A DNA stretch of 64,000 bases from an uncultured Clostridia bacterium (lineage in GTDB: Bacteria > Bacillota > Clostridia > Christensenellales > Borkfalkiaceae): the NCBI GenBank assembly GCA_934247935.1, contig CAKQKE010000007.1, positions 50,156-114,155 of the forward strand, given 5' to 3'. Position numbers and translations under genes: made by a program. The notes beneath the pieces were generated by a model. That model searched no databases. It saw nothing but the letters and a program-made list of their open reading frames with translations, and was not told the DNA's origin. This document shows, piece after piece, positions 53,770 through 62,690 of this stretch; the stretch's first letter is position 1, and every line of letters begins with the position of its first letter.

Positions 53770-55287
53770 TCATTTACTGAGTCTTTTAAATACAGGGATT
53801 GCCGTTATCGGTGTGTCGACCGAATAGTTCCCTTTGATATACTTTTTCCCCGCCAAGTCTTCCCATATTCCGTCGGGAATAACTACCTGCCTCGTACTTA
53901 TACCTTTTTTCAACTGCGGAGCGACCAAAATATCTTCGCCCAACAAAAATTCGTCGTTCACCATAGCATAACCGCTATGAGGATAAGCGTATTCGAGATT
54001 TCTTATCATAGGCTCGCCGGATGCGGCGCAACGCTTTGCCGTCTGTATTATATACTCCGCCATATCGCCGTGCAATCCGACCGCATCGAGACAAATTTTC
54101 TGATTTTTTTCGGACAGAACTTTCCACGGTGCACGTGAAAATTGCATCATAGGAAACATTGCCGCCACCTGGCAATAACGTACAAACAATTCTTCGTCGA
54201 AAACAAATCCGTCGCGATGAAAGTCCGGAACCATTCCGCCGCCGATCATATCGGGGCAAAGATATTGATATCCGCATAAACCCATTGCGATCCCGTCGGG
54301 AATCAAAGTATTCAGCCCGTCGTCATCCCAGGAATGATTTTTATCTCTCAGTCGATTGACAACGGGAAGCCACCCCGCGTTGAATCCGGCACGCAATTCG
54401 TTAAACGAGTATTTCGCGCCGATTTCAGCCCATATTTTCGCCTGCATCGAACGATCCGAACCATCGAAAAACACAAAGTCATCGTCATAATACTCGGGGT
54501 CTGCGGCGTCAAATTTAAAACCGTCTATACCAAAATCACTCATCAGAACGGAAGCCTGCTTTTCAAACCACGTCGTTGCGACCGGATTCGTTAAATCAAG
54601 TACCGCACTGTATCCGTTCCACCAATGAGAAATCGCGGTTGTTCCATCCGATTTTTTTACGAGCGCGCCGAGTTTTTCCAGTTCGCGGAAAACCGCCGTG
54701 TCGGGACTGACGAACGGACAACACCACAACATAACTTTAAACCCCGATCGATGTAATTTATCTATCATTGCTTTCGGATCGGGAAAGGAGGCAGCATTGA
54801 AATTCCAGTCTCCGTATGCCCGGCACCAGCAATCGTCGATCATTAAAACTCCTGCCGGATAACCGTGTGAAAGTATACTATCGGCATATTCGAGCACTTT
54901 ATCCTGCGTGCAATTCCATTCCATTTCTATCCACGTATTATATTGCGGACTCGAAAACATAATCTCGGGAGGAATCGTATTCTTCTCCGCAGGCGCGAAT
55001 TGCTTACACATCGCAATATATGCGCTTTTCAGCGTATCACCGTTGTGTTCTACAACGATATTGTCCCCATCGACTTCAATATAGTCGGAAAAAAATTCAT
55101 ATTTAAACGGTTTTCCCGAATAAATAACTCTTCCTCTGTCCGATAATAAAAACGAGGACGCCTGATTACCCGCATGCCACACGCGCAGATCGCGCGAAAA
55201 TCCGGCGGAATACGGCATAAAAATGCCGTCGTTTACCGCTCCGCCGAAAAAATGTTCTTCTTCAAGATAATTGATTTTTAACTTCAT
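53770..55287 (-). CDS. GH31-family alpha-glycosidase
   Basis: 505 residues from ATG 55287, with GAGGAAGA immediately upstream; a TTG at 55299 is also in frame. No signal peptide. A short N-terminal beta domain precedes the barrel: LMIDDCWCRAYGDWNFN, VMLWCCPFVSPD, the nucleophile strand GIDGFKFDAADPEY, SWDDDGLNTLIPD in the acid/base position, and PDMIGGG. Then EPMIRNLEYAYP and GEDILVAPQ are strongly GH31-like. Length is at the short end of the family. Alpha-xylosidase, alpha-glucosidase and alpha-galactosidase are all found in GH31; specificity is not readable. Its Shine-Dalgarno overlaps the GH3 stop, so it is in the same operon. Confidence 0.85.
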   Translation of the reverse strand: MKLKINYLEEEHFFGGAVNDGIFMPYSAGFSRDLRVWHAGNQASSFLLSDRGRVIYSGKPFKYEFFSDYIEVDGDNIVVEHNGDTLKSAYIAMCKQFAPAEKNTIPPEIMFSSPQYNTWIEMEWNCTQDKVLEYADSILSHGYPAGVLMIDDCWCRAYGDWNFNAASFPDPKAMIDKLHRSGFKVMLWCCPFVSPDTAVFRELEKLGALVKKSDGTTAISHWWNGYSAVLDLTNPVATTWFEKQASVLMSDFGIDGFKFDAADPEYYDDDFVFFDGSDRSMQAKIWAEIGAKYSFNELRAGFNAGWLPVVNRLRDKNHSWDDDGLNTLIPDGIAMGLCGYQYLCPDMIGGGMVPDFHRDGFVFDEELFVRYCQVAAMFPMMQFSRAPWKVLSEKNQKICLDAVGLHGDMAEYIIQTAKRCAASGEPMIRNLEYAYPHSGYAMVNDEFLLGEDILVAPQLKKGISTRQVVIPDGIWEDLAGKKYIKGNYSVDTPITAIPVFKRLSK

Positions 55288-55295
55288 CTTCTTCC

Positions 55296-57275
55296 TCAAT
55301 ACCGTGAAAACTGCTTCTCGTCAGGCAATTCTATTTTCACTTTTTCCTGTAACCTGATATCCGCGCTGCTTGCGCCGATTAATATCGTAAAAGTTCCGTT
55401 TTCAACATAAAATTCATTCAGGACGGGACTGAAATACGCAAAATCTCTTTCGGAAAGATTGAATCCGAACGTACACGTTTCGCCGACTTCGAGATATTTT
55501 TTTCCGAAAGCGACAAGTTCTTTTCTCGGACGCGTTACCATACTCGCGTCATCGGCAATATACACCTGCACGATTTCCGAGGCCGCATGCCGCCCGATGT
55601 TTTTTACGGAAAAAGAGATATAATAATCCGTCTCTCCAAGTTTTTTTACGTTCATATCTCCGTATCGAAACATTGTATACGACAAGCCAAAGCCGAACGG
55701 ATAGGCAGGTTCGATCCCGTTGTATTCATAATACTTATATCCGACGAGAACTCCCTCCGGATACCTTTCCGCATAGCCGTCGCCACGCCGATCTGCCGTA
55801 GCCGTATCTTCAAGGCTTTTAGGAAATGTTTCGGCAAGTTTTCCGCACGGCGAAACTTTTCCGGAAATCAGATTCGCAGCCGCTTCGTTTGCTCCTTCGC
55901 CGCAATACCCCATATAGAGTATTGCTTTTACCTTTCCTTCAAACGCGGAAACGTCGATAGCGGATCCTGCGTAAATGACAACTATTACATTCGGATTTAC
56001 CCGCGCGACGTCGAGTATAAGATCTTCCGCCGCGGGATTCAGTTTCAACGAAAAACGATCGGTTTCCTCCTTTTCCGTAAGCCACGTATTCCCTACGCAC
56101 ACCACGGCGCAATCGTTTTTTGCCGCCGTTTCCACGGCACATCGTATTCCGAAAGGCGTAAGAATATTATATCTTATCATATAACCTAAGGCAAAATCCA
56201 CGTTAAAACCGAACTGTTTAAGGCAACCGCACAACGATTGAGACACTCTGGCGTTTACTCTTGACGACCCGCCTCCCTGAAATTCGGGGGTTTCCGCAAA
56301 TCCGCCGATTACGGCGATTCGTTTATCCCTGCACACCGGCATGATATTGTCGTCATTCTTCAGAAGTACAGCACTTTCCTCGGCGGCGCGAACCGCAAGT
56401 TCATGCTTTTGTTTCTCCGTCATCGTAACCGTTCTCAGGGAAACCGCAGAACGGTATTTTCCCGCAAGTTCGCGAAGTCTTCCGACGCTCCTGTCCAGAT
56501 CATCTTCGCCGATCAGTCCTTTTTCATACCAATCCGCAAGTTGTCTTTCGTAATCGGCACTGTATGGCATCGCAAGATCGATACCCGCTTTAAGCGATTT
56601 CGCGCGATGTTTTACCGCACCCCAATCGGAAACGACAACCCCGTCAAAACCGAATTCGTTGCGAAGAATATCGTTTAAAAGATGCTTGTTTTCGGAAGCG
56701 TAAACGCCGTTTACCGGATTATAACTGCACATCACCGTCCATGGCTTCGCCTTCAAGGCGATTTCAAACGCACGGCAATACGTTTCGCGCAAAGTTCTCT
56801 CGTCTATTTCACTGCTTTGAAAAAACCGATCGTATTCGCGATTGTTTGCAGCAAAATGTTTAAGCGACGTGCCTATCCCCTTGCTTTGAACACCTTCGAT
56901 ATAAGCGGCTGCAAGTTTTCCCGCAAGAACTCCGTCCTCGGAAAAATATTCAAAATTTCGTCCGCAAAGCGGCGTGCGTTTCAGATTCACGCCCGGACCG
57001 AGAATGATCGCAACGTCATGTTTTATGCAATCTTCGGCTATAGCCTGCCCTACGGCATATACAAGCGACTCGTCGAAAGAATTTCCGAGTGCGGAAAGCG
57101 TAGGGTAACAAACCGATTCCGCGGCGATCTGCTCACCGTCTTTCTCTTCGGTTACAAAACGCAACCCGTGAGGGCCGTCGGAAACTCTGAGCGACGGAAG
57201 TCCGCATACTTCCGCCGTAGACCAATTATCCCGCCCTGTTACCGCAACTATTTTTTCATTTATTGATTTCTTCAT
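55296..57275 (-). CDS. GH3 beta-glycosidase
   Basis: 659 residues, no signal peptide. Barrel with RVSDGPHGLR (30-39), LKHFAANNRE (138-147), the nucleophile Asp217 in VVSDWG; then the alpha/beta sandwich with VIGGFAETPEFQGGGSSRV and ETDRFSLKLN; and a C-terminal fibronectin-III-like domain (VQVYIADDASMVTRPRKELVAF). Typical of cytoplasmic beta-glucosidases or beta-xylosidases. The ATG at 57275 lies 20 bp inside the end of the GH37-like gene, with GGAG ~14 bp upstream, indicating coupled translation. Confidence 0.92.
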   Translation of the reverse strand: MKKSINEKIVAVTGRDNWSTAEVCGLPSLRVSDGPHGLRFVTEEKDGEQIAAESVCYPTLSALGNSFDESLVYAVGQAIAEDCIKHDVAIILGPGVNLKRTPLCGRNFEYFSEDGVLAGKLAAAYIEGVQSKGIGTSLKHFAANNREYDRFFQSSEIDERTLRETYCRAFEIALKAKPWTVMCSYNPVNGVYASENKHLLNDILRNEFGFDGVVVSDWGAVKHRAKSLKAGIDLAMPYSADYERQLADWYEKGLIGEDDLDRSVGRLRELAGKYRSAVSLRTVTMTEKQKHELAVRAAEESAVLLKNDDNIMPVCRDKRIAVIGGFAETPEFQGGGSSRVNARVSQSLCGCLKQFGFNVDFALGYMIRYNILTPFGIRCAVETAAKNDCAVVCVGNTWLTEKEETDRFSLKLNPAAEDLILDVARVNPNVIVVIYAGSAIDVSAFEGKVKAILYMGYCGEGANEAAANLISGKVSPCGKLAETFPKSLEDTATADRRGDGYAERYPEGVLVGYKYYEYNGIEPAYPFGFGLSYTMFRYGDMNVKKLGETDYYISFSVKNIGRHAASEIVQVYIADDASMVTRPRKELVAFGKKYLEVGETCTFGFNLSERDFAYFSPVLNEFYVENGTFTILIGASSADIRLQEKVKIELPDEKQFSRY

Positions 57276-58434
57276 AAATATCGTTATAAACTCCTGCCGT
57301 CCAGCCTAACATCTCCGTTTCCGCATACTCGTTCGCCGTGGCTTTTCCGCCGTTTACCGCGTCGTATTTTTCCCACAGTTTTCCTGTATTTGCAAAACAA
57401 TCTTCTACAGTAAAAATATATTTCTTTCCTATTCTTTCGGCTTCTTTGTCCGCACCGACCGCCTTAAGGGCGTAAAATGCAAACCATACAAGAGGGGCCC
57501 ACATATTCGGATATCCCCATTGCCCTACGAAATCCTCATCTGTTTTTTCGCATGCCGCAATACCGTAAGGATATTCCAATTTTTTCAATATCCGCAATAA
57601 CCCGTCTTTATCGTTACTTATTCCCGCCCAGAACGGAAGCATGTCCGCAACGGACACAACGCAACCGAATTGTCTTCCCGGAACAGCGTCGGTAAGTTTT
57701 TGCCCGTCGAAACAAAAACTATACATCTTTTCTTTCCTCCTTTCGGATGCGGCAATATACCCGGTACGTTTTTCTTTTGCACCAAATTTCGCAAGTGTTG
57801 TTTCGTAACGGTATAACAGGCTGTTAAGATCAACTGCGGCGAATTCACTGCAACGAAAATCGAATCTCGGTGAAAAATCCCACCCCGATTCGCATTCGGC
57901 AAGAATATTATTTCCTATTGTTTCTCTGTCGGTGTTTTCGAATTTACGTTTTAACCGCATTTCGGCTTCGTCAGCCATAAATATTTTTATCTTTGTATCT
58001 GCGGAATTACCGTAATGATTCAGACCGCACGGTAAAATGCGTTCTTTCATCCAGTAATCGTATTCTCGTTCCATAGCGGACAAAAGAATCGCGGCATTTT
58101 CGCCGTCGATATACGGAAGCAGATCGCAAACCATAATGCCGAACACGGGCGGTTGCGTGCGATTCAGCATTCCCGTCACCGCGGCGTTAGGCATATATCC
58201 GTACTTTTGTATCAAAAACGCCATATCGAGAGCATTATGGAGGGCGTCTTCGATTTTTCCGTCAACGATCAGACCTTTATTGATAAAACAAGTATCCCAA
58301 TAATAAAACTCGTCGAAAATGCCTTCCGCGCAAGGCGAATTATAAGGATACGGCAACGGAATCCCGTCGGCGCGATGTCCTTTTTTCCTTAAACTTTTTT
58401 CCCAACTATTGCGAATATATTCCCGAACAGTCAT
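57256..58434 (-). CDS. GH37/GH63-like (alpha/alpha)6 glycosidase, trehalase-related
   Basis: 392 residues, shorter than ordinary trehalases (~500 or more), and no signal peptide. Features of the group: FDEFYYWDTCF near the start, ESGWDFSPRF with the catalytic Asp186, QWGYPNMWAPLVW, and WEKYDA with the second acidic residue near 363. The canonical trehalase signatures (PGGRF..., QWDxPxGW) are only partly matched, so an alpha-glucosidase or other inverting glycosidase is equally possible. It is the first enzyme gene after an internal terminator. GGGAGG precedes the ATG. It overlaps the GH3 start by 20 bp. Confidence 0.7.
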   Translation of the reverse strand: MTVREYIRNSWEKSLRKKGHRADGIPLPYPYNSPCAEGIFDEFYYWDTCFINKGLIVDGKIEDALHNALDMAFLIQKYGYMPNAAVTGMLNRTQPPVFGIMVCDLLPYIDGENAAILLSAMEREYDYWMKERILPCGLNHYGNSADTKIKIFMADEAEMRLKRKFENTDRETIGNNILAECESGWDFSPRFDFRCSEFAAVDLNSLLYRYETTLAKFGAKEKRTGYIAASERRKEKMYSFCFDGQKLTDAVPGRQFGCVVSVADMLPFWAGISNDKDGLLRILKKLEYPYGIAACEKTDEDFVGQWGYPNMWAPLVWFAFYALKAVGADKEAERIGKKYIFTVEDCFANTGKLWEKYDAVNGGKATANEYAETEMLGWTAGVYNDIYEEINK

Positions 58435-58444
58435 AGTACCTCCC

Positions 58445-58481
58445 GAAAAACGGCGGACTTAGCATATCGTTAAGTCCGCCG
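58445..58481 (-). terminator. Terminator between the Big_2 lipoprotein gene and the enzyme genes
   Basis: Perfect 11-bp stem CGGCGGACTTA (58451-58461) / TAAGTCCGCCG (58471-58481). On the minus strand it is followed by TTTTTC. It lies only 11 bp past the lipoprotein stop and ends just before the ribosome site of the GH37-like gene. It would let the transport genes be expressed more than the glycosidases, by partial read-through. Confidence 0.75.
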
Positions 58482-58491
58482 CCGTTATTAT

Positions 58492-60027
58492 TTACTCGCA
58501 GAAAAGCGAAACGTCTGTTATTTCGATTTCGAAAACTTCTCCCGCAGTAGCGTAATGATTCAGTAAAAGCATAACCGAACCGTAGGAACCGGCAAGTTTT
58601 TCGCTTTCAACGTTTATCGTCAATTCGGCTACTCCGTCACTATCAAACGTGATATCCGCTGCGTAAGCCGTTCCGGCCGCTCCGTTTACTCCGTCTACCT
58701 GAAAACGCACTTTTTCAAGATTTCCGCTGACAAGACGCATTTTAATGTGCAACTTGGTTGCTTCTATGGTAGTTTTATCGAAATAAAAGAGATATGTACT
58801 CCACTTATCGTCAGTCGAAGCGGTAAATCCGATTTTTACGGATTTGTCCTCATTTTTCGTTGCGGTATAAAAATCTTTTGTGTTATTCCATTCGTTATTG
58901 CCATGCCCCGTTATTCCGCGGAACGTATCCGCATCTTCCTGCGACGCTGCCGCAACGGTGAACTCAAACTCTTTCCATGCAGAAACACCCGCACTGTTTT
59001 TACTGCGAATCTTCGCACTATGCTTGCCTACGGCAAACGCTTTATCTTCTGTGGGTTTATACGCACGGCACATCATAGGAGCATCGCCCGAAGAACGCGT
59101 ACGTTGCTTAAGGTCGGTAATTTCTTTTTCGTCCACTACCAATTCGTATTCCGAAGCCGCAAAAACACGTTCCCAATAAACGACTCCTCCTTTCACTTCG
59201 GCATAAACCGGCGCTTCGGGAGCCTGTTTTTCACCCGCTACCATGGCAATCTTAGTGAACTTAATTTCGGTTTCTCCTTTCGTTTCGTCAGTCGTGCCTT
59301 CCAAAGGACAAGGATTATTCAATTCGAGGTATATTGCTTTCCAACTTCCTTCTCCGTCGAGATCCACATCGGTTGTATTCAGACTAACCGAGTTTTTCCC
59401 GGGTTTAACAGCATAACGTTGATACTGTTTAAAACTGCTATCGCCGCCGAATTCAAACTGCATGACGGGCAAACTTCCTTTCGTCACTTCGAAATCGAGT
59501 TCGAAACTCGTTGCCTCCATGGTCACGTCATACCAAAGGATAAGGCTTGTCCATGTATTCGTCATTTTGCTTCTGTCGTAAGAAACCATAAACGCATTGT
59601 CATCGCTGCCGTTCACGGCGTAATTGATTTCTCCGTTATAGGTGTTGTTCTCGATTTTGTTGATTCCGGACACGACGTTTTGGCTGAGATGATAACCGGA
59701 AACCACAACGACGCATTCGCTTTCGTATTTTCCGTCTTTCGTAGACGCGGTTATCTTACACGTGCCTTCGTTTACACCCGTCACGTTACCGTTTTCATCT
59801 ACGGTAGCCACGGCGGGATCGCTTGTTTGCCAGTTCACTTCGGAACTGCTCGCCGAAAGTTGTTCGCTTCTGCCTGCATCCAGGCTAAGGCTCTCTTTAT
59901 TGAGCGTAATCGACGAAGTCGTGTCGGTCGAATCTCCCTGATTCTCGCCGCATCCGACCGCAAAGATCGATGTTACCGACAGTGCGAGCGTCAGTGCAAT
60001 TACTAAAAATTTGCCTTTTTTGTTCAT
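58492..60027 (-). CDS. Lipoprotein with Big_2 Ig domain and two carbohydrate-binding-like modules
   Basis: 511 residues. Lipobox FAVGC gives a lipid Cys near residue 26, then a Thr/Ser/Asp stretch. Residues ~38-108 are a Big_2 domain (LTLNKESL-like start, WQTSDPAVATVDENGNVTGV). Residues ~112-265 and ~365-510 are jelly-roll-like modules. Between them lies a fibronectin-like unit (~272-362, PVYAEVKGGVVYWERV). No enzyme motif is present. It is encoded between the ABC transport genes and the glycosidases and is probably a substrate-binding accessory on the cell surface (inference). Confidence 0.75.
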   Translation of the reverse strand: MNKKGKFLVIALTLALSVTSIFAVGCGENQGDSTDTTSSITLNKESLSLDAGRSEQLSASSSEVNWQTSDPAVATVDENGNVTGVNEGTCKITASTKDGKYESECVVVVSGYHLSQNVVSGINKIENNTYNGEINYAVNGSDDNAFMVSYDRSKMTNTWTSLILWYDVTMEATSFELDFEVTKGSLPVMQFEFGGDSSFKQYQRYAVKPGKNSVSLNTTDVDLDGEGSWKAIYLELNNPCPLEGTTDETKGETEIKFTKIAMVAGEKQAPEAPVYAEVKGGVVYWERVFAASEYELVVDEKEITDLKQRTRSSGDAPMMCRAYKPTEDKAFAVGKHSAKIRSKNSAGVSAWKEFEFTVAAASQEDADTFRGITGHGNNEWNNTKDFYTATKNEDKSVKIGFTASTDDKWSTYLFYFDKTTIEATKLHIKMRLVSGNLEKVRFQVDGVNGAAGTAYAADITFDSDGVAELTINVESEKLAGSYGSVMLLLNHYATAGEVFEIEITDVSLFCE

Positions 60028-60065
60028 ATTAATTTTCCTCCTAATATATAAATTTAATTAAGGCC

Positions 60066-61775
60066 TCATTGATTAAACGGAAAATCTTTAAAGATCTCCT
60101 CATATATTGCAGACGGAACATTCGTCATGTACAAACGTTTCCAGTCTTTTGTGATTGTGCGGAATTGCCCGACGCAAACGTCTTTATTGCTGTTCCAGTC
60201 GGGTGTCCACTGCAAACCTTTTTCACGCCACCAGTCCGCTCCGATATTCGCTACGTATTTAGCCTCGTCGATATCGGAAGGTTGCGCCGCATCCCATACG
60301 CACAGTCTTATATCCATCTCGGATAAAATATACAAAGTTTCGTTATTTTTTACGCTGCCGTCCTGATTAAGAAGTCCCGCCTCGACCAGATTGATCTGAC
60401 TTCCGAACGGATGATAGTTATAACCGAGCGTAGCATAATCGAGTTTGATTCTGGTACGTTTTTCTTCGGCATAATTTATACTGTTTGAGATGAAGTTTTT
60501 ATGCGCGTCGTTTCCGAAATTTTCATCGTAGAACGATCCTTTCGGATTGGCATGTTCAAGCAAAACCCATCCGGAAGATTTCGTATACGCCCATATTTTC
60601 ATATTCTGAAATTCTATACCTGTATTGGAAACGGGATTTTGTCCGTTCTGAAGATAGATTGTAGACCAGATTCCCACGCCTTTCCAGCCGAGTGGTTTGT
60701 TGCCGTTACCGGAACCCGCCCTCGGGCGATATTTCCAGTCGTTGGTATCGGCGCAAGACGGTACCGCTTCGTGATATGTGCTGTCTACGGAATGTTTCGG
60801 TGTATACGCCGACTCGTCTTCGGCGATTTTTTCATCGCATAATCTCTCAAAATCTTGCGGATTATCCGATAAATACTTTACGTTATCTACAGAAAAGTCG
60901 CAAATGAAAGCATTGTCTTTTGCAGAAAGATATTTCGTCGTTCCGGTTTCGAATCCGTTTTTTGCCATATTGCGTATCGTCTTCATCGCCTCAACATAGT
61001 TTTTTTCGATTCCGCCACGAATCGTTTCCAGCGTGGCGTCGTCTCTTGATTCTTTTGCCGCTTTTTTCAGATTTACTCCGCCGAAATATATCGCTCCGCC
61101 GTTTTTCTTTGCCGCATCCAGACTGCCGAGCGTACTCCGCCCGCTCGTATCGAAAATAGCCGTTACACCGTCCTGATATGCCGAAGAAGCGTAATCTTCG
61201 GCTTTTACTACGTTCGTTTGTTCTTCGATATATTTTACGCTTACCGAAGCGTTGCCGACGCCTTGCAAAAAGCCGTACAACACACGATTATCGAAACCGT
61301 TTTTATATACGGAAATATATCCCGCTTTTTTTGCACCGTTTCCGGCAATCGCTCGTCCGCCGAGATATCCGTATTCCTCCGGTTGAAATTCCAATGCGCA
61401 CACGTTATCTCTTACGTCGCGAAGTGCCGCATCCAGAACGATAAATTTCATTCCTTTGAAACTTTTAACATACCCGGACAACCCGTTATATGCCTCTCTC
61501 CCGACTATGGCAACCGTTTCGATTCCGCCTTTTGCTATTTCTTCCTCCACCGCGCGTCGATAATTGTCTGCATTTTTTCCGAGTTCAAGCGTTTTGAATC
61601 CGCATTTTGCCTTTTTTTGGGCGGCAGCATATACTCCGCCGCCGAATTCGTCGTTGCTATCGCCCGCATAACAAATCAAAACTTTTGCGTCCGCTTCGTT
61701 TTTCGGCGAGCAGGAACATACGGAAGACATAAGAAACAACGATAACATCACCGCTAAAATTTTTGTTATTTTCAT
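60066..61775 (-). CDS. BMP/PnrA-like binding lipoprotein fused to an unknown C-terminal domain
   Basis: 569 residues. Lipoprotein signal with Cys near residue 22. Residues ~30-335 resemble the BMP/PnrA periplasmic-binding fold: VLICYAGDSNDEFGGGVY, ETVAIVGREAY, MKFIVLDAAL, YGYLGGRAIAG, GYISVYKNG, VTAIFDTSGRSTLG. Ordinary BMP proteins end near 350 residues. Here ~230 further residues follow, Trp/Tyr/Asn-rich and beta-like (LGWKGVGIWSTIYLQNG, DIRLCVWDAAQP, WWREKGLQW), of a type I do not recognise. It sits 3 bp after the permease gene of a sugar importer that has its own binding protein. Its ligand is unknown: known BMP proteins bind nucleosides or autoinducer-type molecules, but a sugar is plausible here. 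Confidence 0.7.
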   Translation of the reverse strand: MKITKILAVMLSLFLMSSVCSCSPKNEADAKVLICYAGDSNDEFGGGVYAAAQKKAKCGFKTLELGKNADNYRRAVEEEIAKGGIETVAIVGREAYNGLSGYVKSFKGMKFIVLDAALRDVRDNVCALEFQPEEYGYLGGRAIAGNGAKKAGYISVYKNGFDNRVLYGFLQGVGNASVSVKYIEEQTNVVKAEDYASSAYQDGVTAIFDTSGRSTLGSLDAAKKNGGAIYFGGVNLKKAAKESRDDATLETIRGGIEKNYVEAMKTIRNMAKNGFETGTTKYLSAKDNAFICDFSVDNVKYLSDNPQDFERLCDEKIAEDESAYTPKHSVDSTYHEAVPSCADTNDWKYRPRAGSGNGNKPLGWKGVGIWSTIYLQNGQNPVSNTGIEFQNMKIWAYTKSSGWVLLEHANPKGSFYDENFGNDAHKNFISNSINYAEEKRTRIKLDYATLGYNYHPFGSQINLVEAGLLNQDGSVKNNETLYILSEMDIRLCVWDAAQPSDIDEAKYVANIGADWWREKGLQWTPDWNSNKDVCVGQFRTITKDWKRLYMTNVPSAIYEEIFKDFPFNQ

Positions 61776-61778
61776 TTT

Positions 61779-62678
61779 TTACCCCTTTACACTACCTACA
61801 GTAATCCCTTTTACAAAATAACGCTGCAAAAACGGGAATACAAGTGCGATTGGCAGCACTCCCAGGAATATCTGCGCCGCCTGTAAATTTTTTCCGCCGA
61901 TATTTTTCAATGCTTCCAATTGTTCGGGCGTAAGAGTAAAGCCCGACTGCTTCGTAGGATCACTCGAAACGATCATCGTATACAAGTAAGACTGCAACGG
62001 ATACATAGAAGGATCGTTCATGAACATGATTCCGTCAAACCAACTGTTCCATTGCCCCACTGCAGTAAACAGAACGATTGTGGCAATAGCAGGCATCGAA
62101 AGCGGAATATAGATTTTAAACAAAACGGTAAATTGCCCCGCTCTGTCCAATAAAGCCGCTTCTTCGATATCTTTCGGAATGCCCCTGAAAAAATTCATCA
62201 GCATCAGTACAAACCAGACGTCGCATGCCCCCGGCAAAACGTAAACCATAAAACTGTTCAACAATCCGAGTTGCTTATACAGGAAATACGTAGCGAACAA
62301 TCCGCCGCTTAAAAACATGGTGACCAGAAAAAACCACGTAAATCCCGTTCGTCCTTTGAATCTTCCGTCCGTTTTCGACAACGGATATGCCGTAAGCACA
62401 ACTACGATCAACGAAACCAATGTGCCTATTACCACTCTCATCACACTGATCACGAGTGACGTAAAAAATTCTTTTTTCTGCAGAAGGTACTGATAAGCCT
62501 GCAACGTAAACCCTTTCGGCAGAAGAAAAACTACGCCTTTGCTTGTAAATTCATCGGATGAAAACGACATCGCGAGAAGATGAATAAACGGAAGAATACA
62601 AATCAACGCCAATAAAGTGAGTACCGTGTAGTTTATAATTTCAAAAGCGATTCTTCCTTTACTTTTTTTTATTCTCAT
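61779..62678 (-). CDS. Sugar ABC transporter permease, LplC/YtcP type (second system)
   Basis: 299 residues, six predicted helices, EAA loop EEAALLDRAGQFTVLFKIYIPL and the C-terminal VKGITVGSVKG expected of LplC-type permeases. The stop of the LplB-type gene is 12 bp before its ATG, with a GAGGGGG ribosome site between. It pairs with the next-listed permease and uses a shared ATPase encoded elsewhere. Confidence 0.93.
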   Translation of the reverse strand: MRIKKSKGRIAFEIINYTVLTLLALICILPFIHLLAMSFSSDEFTSKGVVFLLPKGFTLQAYQYLLQKKEFFTSLVISVMRVVIGTLVSLIVVVLTAYPLSKTDGRFKGRTGFTWFFLVTMFLSGGLFATYFLYKQLGLLNSFMVYVLPGACDVWFVLMLMNFFRGIPKDIEEAALLDRAGQFTVLFKIYIPLSMPAIATIVLFTAVGQWNSWFDGIMFMNDPSMYPLQSYLYTMIVSSDPTKQSGFTLTPEQLEALKNIGGKNLQAAQIFLGVLPIALVFPFLQRYFVKGITVGSVKG

Positions 62679-62690
62679 CTCTTCGCCCCC

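Noticed and set aside
55288..55299. TTG start four codons upstream for the GH31 gene
   Set aside because: The TTG overlaps the GH3 stop and the Shine-Dalgarno itself (GAGGAAGA) lies within those codons; the ATG at 55287 is better placed.
57256..58434. Calling this gene a proven trehalase
   Set aside because: The signature motifs are only partly kept and the protein is short, so only a GH37/GH63-like assignment is supported.
58747..60006. A 419-codon plus-strand open frame opposite the Big_2 lipoprotein gene
   Set aside because: It has no ribosome site and no recognisable domain, is rich in Arg/Phe/Cys as antisense frames are, and exactly mirrors a convincing lipoprotein gene.
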